A stretch of DNA of 64,000 nucleotides, taken from the NCBI RefSeq assembly GCF_020966635.1, contig NZ_JAJKFQ010000011.1, positions 682,001 through 746,000 on the forward strand. Reading direction: 5' to 3'. A model generated the notes under the pieces. It worked only from the letters and a program-made list of their open reading frames with translations. It had not been told where the DNA came from and searched no databases. Shown here piece by piece: positions 62,428 through 64,000 of the stretch. The translations under genes were made by a program, and so were the position numbers. Origin of the DNA: Stieleria sp. JC731 (GTDB taxonomy: Bacteria; Planctomycetota; Planctomycetia; Pirellulales; Pirellulaceae). The first letter of the stretch is position 1; every line of letters starts with the position of its first letter.

Positions 62428-64000
62428 CTATCGCTGAGTCTTCGTCCAGCTTGCAGGCAGGGTCTGGTCGCCACCGATCATCCCTGAGGCCGAGTTGAAC
62501 GATGATTGGTTGATGCCCGACTCTGGCAAAACGCTGTCGTCAGCCGGCGACGCGATGTCGCTTTCATCGATAATGATCGATGGTGGAGCAATCGTCGGTG
62601 CGATCCCTGGGGCCGGCGTGATTACCGGTCCGGTTCCGACGCGGCCTTGAACCGATGTCATCGGGGCGGACAGTTCGGCTTCCAAGTCACGGCTACGTCC
62701 CGGGATGATACCTTCAGGCAAGTCGCCGATGACCATCTCGCCGTCAACGGTCGGTTGGACGTCGGGGTAGATCGTCGGTCCGATCGCTGGCCCCCACAAT
62801 CCGTAGCCACCGCTGAGGCCGACATCACCGTGGGCTTCGACAACGTCTGCCAAGCACCAGCTCATTCGGCTTGACTCGGTCTGTTTGACGTATTCGAGGT
62901 CCTGGTCGCCGGTGATCAGCATCGGTGTCATCACGATCAACAGTTCGCTACGGGTCTCCGATTCAAAGTCATACTTGAACAGGTTGCCGAGGACGGGAAT
63001 GTTGGACAGGTAAGGCAATCGGCGGCTTTGGTTGGCACGCGATTTTTGGATCAAACCACCCACGATGACCGTTTGTCCGCTGTAGACCGACAAGGTGACT
63101 TGGGCTGTCGTGTTGATGATGTCTTCGATCAGAACCGTCTCGCCTTCGACACCTGTTGGGACCAGCGTACCGGTCCCTTGATCACGGTCCGAACGGGTGA
63201 TATCTAGGTTCAAGGAGATCGTTCCGTCACGACCGATTCGTGGCAAGACTTCCATGATCAAACCGACTTGGATGTCTTCGATCTGTGGTGAGATCACACC
63301 GTTGCCAGACACCGTGTTGCCACGGAATCGAGCGATTTCGCGACCGACTTCGATACGGGCGTTCGTGTTGTCAGCGGTCATCAACTTTGGAGTACTGATG
63401 ATTTGAGCACGACCTGCGTCTTGCAGCGTGCGGAACAACAGGCTGACCGATTCGCTGGCCGCGTTGAGCACGAAGCCACCGTATCCGATCGACGGATTGG
63501 ATTGTCCAAGACCAAAGGTCGAGACCGCACCGCCAACGACATCTTCGCGATTCAAGTCATTGACGTTGGCGACGCCAGCGTTGTTGAAGTTGAACCCTGA
63601 TGCACCTGTCGCTCGCGTTCCGAATACGTCCGCAACCGCTTGGTCGCGACTGAAGGCAAGCGAGTCTTGCAGTCCCAACTCGGTGCCGATTTCGAACTGG
63701 TCGGTTAGCGAAACCTCAGCAAGTACAACTTTGATCAAGACCATCGGGCGACGGCGATCGAGTCGGTCGATCAGCGAACGGACCTCTTCGTAAAGTCGTG
63801 GCGAAACGCTTAGCAGAAGACTGTTCGAGTAGGCTTCGGCAACCGCGATGATGTCACGATCAAGCAGGTCGTAAGCACTGAGGCCTGACTGGAATTGCTG
63901 GATCTGTGATTGCGACTGCAATCGTGAGTTCACGTAGCTGGTGATGGCCGCGGCAACGTCTTCGGCGTTGTTGTTCTTCAGCCAAATGACCTCGGTGATT
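62428..64000 (-). CDS. gspD: Type II secretion/type IV pilus-type secretin (GspD family), partial N-terminus beyond window
   Basis: Outer-membrane channel protein; about 524 C-terminal residues are visible and the frame continues past base 64000 (the residues before the in-frame GTG at 63933 are secretin-like: EVIWLKNNNAEDVAAAITSY). An N-domain (ANSLLLSVSP-like: SNSLLLSVSPRLYEEVRSLI) is followed by VLIKVVLAEVSLTDQFEIGT and the secretin core (AQIISTPKLMTADNTNARIE, VGLIMEVLPRIG, SGQTVIVGGLIQKSRANQSR, RLPYLSNIPVLGNLFKYDFE, ELLIVMTPMLI). A long Pro/Ile/Ser-rich C-terminal tail follows (about 125 residues). This is a second secretin besides CpaC and is of the GspD type. Confidence 0.94.
   Translation of the reverse strand, partial: ITEVIWLKNNNAEDVAAAITSYVNSRLQSQSQIQQFQSGLSAYDLLDRDIIAVAEAYSNSLLLSVSPRLYEEVRSLIDRLDRRRPMVLIKVVLAEVSLTDQFEIGTELGLQDSLAFSRDQAVADVFGTRATGASGFNFNNAGVANVNDLNREDVVGGAVSTFGLGQSNPSIGYGGFVLNAASESVSLLFRTLQDAGRAQIISTPKLMTADNTNARIEVGREIARFRGNTVSGNGVISPQIEDIQVGLIMEVLPRIGRDGTISLNLDITRSDRDQGTGTLVPTGVEGETVLIEDIINTTAQVTLSVYSGQTVIVGGLIQKSRANQSRRLPYLSNIPVLGNLFKYDFESETRSELLIVMTPMLITGDQDLEYVKQTESSRMSWCLADVVEAHGDVGLSGGYGLWGPAIGPTIYPDVQPTVDGEMVIGDLPEGIIPGRSRDLEAELSAPMTSVQGRVGTGPVITPAPGIAPTIAPPSIIIDESDIASPADDSVLPESGINQSSFNSASGMIGGDQTLPASWTKTQR

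Overview
The window looks like chromosomal DNA of a planctomycete, most likely from the Rhodopirellula/Pirellulaceae group. This rests on gene content: an octaheme cytochrome fused to HEAT and TPR repeats, a DUF4886-hydrolase fusion next to a secreted sialidase, a planctomycete-style Tad locus and many secreted or lipoprotein orphans. It also rests on dense palindromic intergenic repeats and frequent GTG/TTG starts. No database search was possible, so the placement is inference.

Layout. 1-2.5 kb: 5' part of sucA (minus). 2.5-3.25 kb: gene-free, with a MITE-like element. 3.25-10.5 kb (plus): a secreted orphan, the octaheme cytochrome, a small conserved orphan and a beta-propeller/M28 peptidase/PDZ protein. 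10.6-12.5 kb (minus): pheA and a SAM methyltransferase. 12.9-14.1 kb: an ECF sigma factor and a first hairpin-repeat cluster. 14.2-17.6 kb: divergent carbohydrate-type hydrolase and sialidase. 17.8-18.8 kb: two small orphans. 19-32.2 kb (plus): a Tad/Flp-type pilus locus with secretin, lipoprotein, TPR lipoprotein, three paralogous pilin-like proteins, a GT-C-like membrane protein, an orphan, CpaA, CpaB, CpaF, TadB and TadC. A 97-bp-period tandem array of hairpins splits this locus between its outer-membrane part and its pilin/inner-membrane part.

32.2-38.4 kb (minus): an AI-2E-family permease, a DUF6690-like protein, the ABC-F protein Uup and a YihY/BrkB membrane protein. 38.7-55 kb reads as a stress and signalling island: a Pmp3 peptide, an acidic lipoprotein, a CheB/CheR/PAS fusion, a large PAS hybrid histidine kinase, two receiver-like proteins lacking the phospho-acceptor Asp (one with an ANTAR RNA-binding domain), a second AI-2E permease, a UbiB-type kinase, a DUF1328 peptide, a single-domain response regulator, a PNPOx-like flavoprotein and an SDR/DUF2867 protein. 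55-64 kb: a Wza-like export lipoprotein, a large AsmA/TamB-like protein, a 62-aa small gene, a voltage-gated-type K+ channel with a zinc ribbon, a lipoprotein and a GspD-type secretin that runs off the window.

The most notable signal is a set of six well-spaced sigma-54 (-24/-12) promoter candidates, all between 39 and 60 kb. They lie in front of the acidic lipoprotein, the receiver/ANTAR pair, DUF1328, the single-domain regulator, the PNPOx protein and the 62-aa gene. This suggests a small RpoN-controlled envelope/stress regulon, wired to the CheB/CheR fusion and the hybrid kinase. The second is a triplet of Flp-like pilins whose conserved Glu sits one residue further from the processing Gly than in Flp, with a strong terminator after the first copy.
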